This document shows positions 13,984 to 17,289 of a DNA stretch of 17,289 nt, one piece after another; position 1 is the stretch's first letter, and every line of letters begins with the position of its first letter. The stretch covers positions 1 to 17,289 of the forward strand of contig WFPV01000152.1 in NCBI GenBank assembly GCA_015487405.1. The letters are read 5' to 3'. The notes under the pieces are model-generated. The model did not search any database and was not told the DNA's origin. It was given only the letters and a program-made list of their open reading frames with translations. This DNA comes from Aquifex sp. (lineage in GTDB: Bacteria; Aquificota; Aquificia; Aquificales; Aquificaceae). The position numbers and the translations under genes were made by a program.

Positions 13984-14901
13984 ATGAGTAAAACTAACTT
14001 CCACAGGATAGTTTATTTTAAAACCTTAACCTCAACGCATATGGGAGCTGGACAAGGATTAGAACACATAGATCTTCCCATTCAAAGAGAACAACATACA
14101 AAGTTTCCTATATTTTACGCATCAGGAATAAAGGGGGCTTTCAGACAGTATGCACTTGAAAAGGCTTATGAAAACCTTAAAGATAGGGGATATAATTTAA
14201 GCAAATTAAACGAAGAAGTTGAAAAGTATCATCCCGGAGATGAAACTCAAGAAACTCCGAATGAAGTTTGTATACTTGCCCGTATGTTTGGTTCTCAAGA
14301 TAGAAAGGGAATACTTTCTTATACAGATGCAAAAATTTTATTCTTTCCTGTTAAATCTTTAAAGGGCGTATTTGCTTACGTTACCTGTCCATATGTTCTT
14401 AACAGATATAAAGAAGAGACTGGAATAGGAAATAGCGATAAGGATATAAACTTGCAAGAAGGGGAAGTTATTTGCTCAGATTGCTTAGTTATAGAAAATA
14501 ATGTTATTCTTGAAGAATTTCAATTCAAAAGAATATGTAATAAAGATGTATTAATTCAATCTTTGAATTTACCAAAAGCTCTTGAACAAGAAATTTTAAA
14601 AAGATATTGTATAGTTGATGATGATACATTTTCCTACTTTGTTGAAAACTTTACAGAAGTTATAACGAGAATAAAGATAAATCCTGAAACTGGTACTGTC
14701 GATAAAAGTAGTGGTGCCCTTTGGACTGAAGAGTATTTACCTTCTGAAACTATACTCTATTCATTAGAGTTCCGTGCAGATGATAATGAAAAAGAGATTG
14801 ATAGTTTCTTACCAGAGGATCATTCACTTTTAAACTTAGGTGGAAATCAAACTATAGGAAAAGGTATTGTAAAAATATTTTATGGGGGGAGATACAAATG
14901 A
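13984..14901 (+). CDS. cmr4: Type III-B backbone subunit and target-RNA nuclease Cmr4
   Basis: Several Cmr4 copies line the crRNA and cut the paired target RNA every six bases. The N-terminal region has THMGAGQGLEHIDLPIQRE (18-36), in which D30 lies where the catalytic Asp of P. furiosus Cmr4 (D26) is found, and H19 is also conserved. Next come FYASGIKGAFRQYA and the motif MFGSQDRKGILSYTDA. The C-terminal LNLGGNQTIGKG is the glycine-rich end of the RAMP fold. The length, 305 residues, is normal. AGGGGG stands seven bases before the ATG. The stop overlaps the cmr5 start (ATGA). Confidence 0.95.
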   Translation: MSKTNFHRIVYFKTLTSTHMGAGQGLEHIDLPIQREQHTKFPIFYASGIKGAFRQYALEKAYENLKDRGYNLSKLNEEVEKYHPGDETQETPNEVCILARMFGSQDRKGILSYTDAKILFFPVKSLKGVFAYVTCPYVLNRYKEETGIGNSDKDINLQEGEVICSDCLVIENNVILEEFQFKRICNKDVLIQSLNLPKALEQEILKRYCIVDDDTFSYFVENFTEVITRIKINPETGTVDKSSGALWTEEYLPSETILYSLEFRADDNEKEIDSFLPEDHSLLNLGGNQTIGKGIVKIFYGGRYK

Positions 14902-15308
14902 GACTTAAAACAAAGAATCAGGAAATGGCTCTTTACGCTTTTAAATGTATTCAAGAAATAAAAGATAAAGGGGATAAAGAACTTGAAAATAAATACAAAT
15001 CAAAAGCTAGAAGTTTACCTTCTATGATAACTCATAATGGACTTTTAACTACATTGACATTTCTTTACGCTAAGGCACAAGGGAAAAATGATAAAAAGGA
15101 CACAGCCGAAAAATATCTACTTATACATATAATAGTGTGGCTTAAGAAATTAGAAAACAAAGATTTGGATGATGAAGATATCAAATGTTTTCTAAGGCAT
15201 ATTGCAAAGGAAGATTTTAGAAGACTTTTAATAATTTCTAAAGAAGCATTAAGTATTTCCCAATGGATTAAAAGAATCGCAGAAGGGGAGTTAGAAGGAA
15301 ATGAATAG
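14898..15308 (+). CDS. cmr5: Type III-B small subunit Cmr5
   Basis: Cmr5 is the small all-helical subunit that lies along the target strand between the Cmr4 backbone and Cas10. The 136 residues contain the conserved helix pair YKSKARSLPSMITHNGLL (33-50) followed by TLTFLYAKAQG, and a C-terminal helix with ISQWIKRIAEG. There is no catalytic motif, as expected. The start overlaps the cmr4 stop by four bases, and the end overlaps cmr6 by eight bases, so the three are probably translationally coupled. Confidence 0.92.
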   Translation: MRLKTKNQEMALYAFKCIQEIKDKGDKELENKYKSKARSLPSMITHNGLLTTLTFLYAKAQGKNDKKDTAEKYLLIHIIVWLKKLENKDLDDEDIKCFLRHIAKEDFRRLLIISKEALSISQWIKRIAEGELEGNE

Positions 15309-16296
15309 GATTAACTTGAAAGTTTTAGATAATATTAATTTTGCTCTCGTTTTTTATAAGCTTATGCCTTTTATTGAATTTAACGTTTATTTTAAGCTTA
15401 AAAACAAAGAGTTTTCCGAAAATATAACAATTTATGAAAAGATATTTGGAAATATTATAGATAAAATATCAGAAAAATATGATTTAACAGAAGGAGAAAA
15501 AAAAGATATTAGGAAAGCTTTAGATAGTAAGTTTTCAAACGTAGAAATTTTATCAAATCTGCTGAAACAAGTTAATAATAGGAACTCTCTGAGTAAAACT
15601 TTTGCCAAGAAGGTCATTCAGGAGTATACAGACAATGACTTTAAAACAATATCTCTTAGAACAGGATATAGGCTTATTATAGGGATGGGTATTCCTTCTT
15701 TTTTTGAAAATGGATTGACACTCCATCATATTTATGGAATTCCTTATATTCCTGCTTCATCTGTGAAAGGTCTTGCAAGATTTGTTTATATATTAACAAA
15801 ATTTGTAAATGATTTTGACTTAGAAAAAGCGGAAAACATATTAAAAAAACTTGAAGCTAAAGAAATTAAAGATTTTAAGTTTTTAGAGAAAAATTTTGCA
15901 GAAATAAATAATAATGAGGAGGACAAAGAAAATCTATTTGTATATATCTTTGGCTCACAAAATTCTAAAGGAAGGGTAGTTTTCGGTGATGCTTTTCCAG
16001 AGAGGTTTAAGTATGTAGTTGATATAATGAATCCCCACTTTAGTAATTATTATAATGAGCAAGAAAGAAAGAAAAAGGGAAAGGATGTTATAGGTGAATG
16101 GCAAAATCCCATTCCTATCCCATTTTTGGCTATAGAAGATGCTAAATTTGTTTTCCCTTTTAAAGTTGAATCTATAGAAAATCAAAAACTTATTGAAAAG
16201 GTTATTGAAGACTGTTTAAAAGAAGCTTTAAAATTTCTTGGTATAGGTGCCAAAACAAGAAAAGGTTATGGATGGTTTGAAGAAGTGGAGAGTTAA
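15301..16296 (+). CDS. cmr6: Type III-B effector subunit Cmr6
   Basis: Cmr6 is the RAMP protein next to Cmr1 at the crRNA 3' end of the Cmr complex. Residues 120-157 hold the RAMP core RTGYRLIIGMG and GIPYIPASSVKG, followed by FGSQNSKGRVVFGDAFPE, then VDIMNPHFSNYY, which is characteristic of Cmr6. The protein ends with the glycine-rich loop GIGAKTRKGYGW (314-325). The first 110 residues are a less conserved helical extension, and 331 residues is a normal length. GGGGAG and AAGGA lie before the ATG, within cmr5. Confidence 0.93.
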   Translation: MNRINLKVLDNINFALVFYKLMPFIEFNVYFKLKNKEFSENITIYEKIFGNIIDKISEKYDLTEGEKKDIRKALDSKFSNVEILSNLLKQVNNRNSLSKTFAKKVIQEYTDNDFKTISLRTGYRLIIGMGIPSFFENGLTLHHIYGIPYIPASSVKGLARFVYILTKFVNDFDLEKAENILKKLEAKEIKDFKFLEKNFAEINNNEEDKENLFVYIFGSQNSKGRVVFGDAFPERFKYVVDIMNPHFSNYYNEQERKKKGKDVIGEWQNPIPIPFLAIEDAKFVFPFKVESIENQKLIEKVIEDCLKEALKFLGIGAKTRKGYGWFEEVES

Positions 16297-16298
16297 TC

Positions 16299-17289
16299 AT
16301 GAAAATATTAATTGCTCCTTGGGGAAATCCTTTTGCGTGGAAAGAAACTGATTATGTTTACAATAACAAACATTTAAAAACTAAATGTTCAACTCACATT
16401 ATAAAGGATGTAGAAAATCCCGAAAAAGTAATAATTGTCTGCCTTGATACATTATATGATTCTGAGAAAGCTCCAAAAAACTACAGTGAAATTATAAATA
16501 ATGTTGAGGAAAGAATAAAATCTTTTATTGAAGAAAAACTTAAAGAAAATATAGAAGAATTTTCCGTAATTGTTTGTCCGGGAATAGGTATATTTAAGGA
16601 TAAAGAGTCTAAAAAATTTAAAGAAAAGGAATTTAAAGGATATGCATCCGATTATTACTACTATTTACTCTACAAACTTTCTCAGGAATTTTTAAATTTA
16701 TTTGAAAATAAAAATAGGCAGTTTGAAATACTTATTGACTGCACGCACGGAATAAATTATGCAACTATTCTTACAACAAATGCAATTAATGAAATATTAG
16801 GGATACTTTCTCATACGTTCAATATAACTGTTAAGGTTTTTAACTCAGACCCCTACATTCCGGGTGTTCAAACATCACTAAATATAAATCTCATAAGAGA
16901 ATATAAACCCTTAAGCTCCATTCATATAAATAAGCAAAACAGAACGCAACTTTTACAACCTAATAGCCAAATAATAAATAATAAAGAAAAAACTTCTGCT
17001 ATCGGAAAAGAACTTTCAAAGTTGAAAAGCAGCGATGATGTTCTTGTATTTTTGAAATCTTTTCACTTCGCCCATCCATTAGAGCTCTTATATTTTAAAC
17101 AGGATTCTGATTGTTTAGAAGATTTAATTAAAAAGGCTGTTGAGATGTATGCGAATAATACAAATATAAGAATGGATAAAAATAAACTTATTGTTGAAAG
17201 ATATGCTAAGTTTGAACCTTCTTTTGAAAATATAGTAAAAGCTTACATAATTTCACGCCTAATAGACATGTTTATAAACTACTCTAAGG
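16299..17289 (+). CDS. csx1: Csx1-family CARF ribonuclease (partial, 3' end outside window)
   Basis: Csx1 proteins are RNases switched on by cyclic oligoadenylate made by Cas10. The frame is open from ATG at 16299 to the window end, giving 330 residues without a stop. The start MKILIAPWGNPFAWKE, the stretch IIVCLDTLYDSEKAP and the motif LIDCTHGINYATILT (about 147-161) match the CARF domain of the MJ1666-type Csx1 family. In this family the DxTHG loop belongs to the ligand pocket. The C-terminal HEPN domain, whose Arg-x4-His active site does the cutting, is largely beyond the window and cannot be checked. GGAG lies eight bases before the ATG, and the gene follows cmr6 by two bases, as the last visible gene of the operon. 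Confidence 0.85.
   Translation, partial: MKILIAPWGNPFAWKETDYVYNNKHLKTKCSTHIIKDVENPEKVIIVCLDTLYDSEKAPKNYSEIINNVEERIKSFIEEKLKENIEEFSVIVCPGIGIFKDKESKKFKEKEFKGYASDYYYYLLYKLSQEFLNLFENKNRQFEILIDCTHGINYATILTTNAINEILGILSHTFNITVKVFNSDPYIPGVQTSLNINLIREYKPLSSIHINKQNRTQLLQPNSQIINNKEKTSAIGKELSKLKSSDDVLVFLKSFHFAHPLELLYFKQDSDCLEDLIKKAVEMYANNTNIRMDKNKLIVERYAKFEPSFENIVKAYIISRLIDMFINYSK

Noticed and set aside
15432..16185. Two minus-strand frames of 61 and 76 codons
   Set aside because: Both are shadows inside cmr6, produced by AT-rich coding sequence on the other strand.
1..17289. tRNA, rRNA, insertion sequence or transposase
   Set aside because: No cloverleaf, rRNA-like sequence, DDE or Tyr/Ser recombinase pattern was seen; nearly all space is filled with assigned genes.

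Overview
The window looks like part of a compact chromosome from a thermophilic bacterium, most likely of the Aquificota (Aquifex-like). This is inferred from the gene families, the Lys/Glu-rich proteins, the very short intergenic gaps and the mix of genes. No species is claimed. About the first 6.6 kb is ordinary chromosome of moderate GC. From 6.6 kb to the end the DNA is much more AT-rich and is a type III-B (Cmr) CRISPR-Cas locus.

Region 1 (1-6596). The C-terminal part of an RseP-type site-2 protease is followed directly by a GNAT acetyltransferase of the short ArgA type, both on plus. Convergent to them is cydAB (cytochrome bd quinol oxidase), with its own promoter, a strong ribosome-binding site and a palindrome in the leader. 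A second minus-strand operon runs pgsA (phosphatidylglycerophosphate synthase), a LolC/E-like permease and a LolD-like ATPase; all three products act at the cell envelope.

Region 2 (6639-8667). This is the spacer-acquisition module: cas2, cas1, then a second and different cas2, then an unrecognised 211-codon gene. All are on plus and tightly packed. An exact TATAAT sits so close to the first GTG that the mRNA may be leaderless.

Region 3 (8664-9896). cas6 is on minus, and its stop codon interlocks with that of the 211-codon gene. Next comes a 298-bp gene-free region that serves as cas6 upstream region and CRISPR leader. It holds three copies of a 10-mer, a 7-bp hairpin and an imperfect inverted repeat. 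A two-spacer CRISPR array follows: two identical 35-bp repeats and a shortened, degenerate third one. The third repeat runs into the start of cmr1.

Region 4 (9897-17289). The effector operon is cmr1, cmr2 (cas10), cmr3, cmr4, cmr5, cmr6 and csx1, the last cut off by the window end. Cas6 should cut the array transcript to give crRNAs carrying the 5' tag AUUGCGAC. Cmr1-6 then assemble on the crRNA, Cmr4 cuts target RNA, and Cas10, which keeps its GGDD centre but has no HD nuclease domain, should make cyclic oligoadenylate to activate Csx1.

The most unusual points are the cas2-cas1-cas2 arrangement, the unknown gene attached to it, the degenerate repeat in the cmr1 leader, the repeated motif in the CRISPR leader, and Cas10 without HD.
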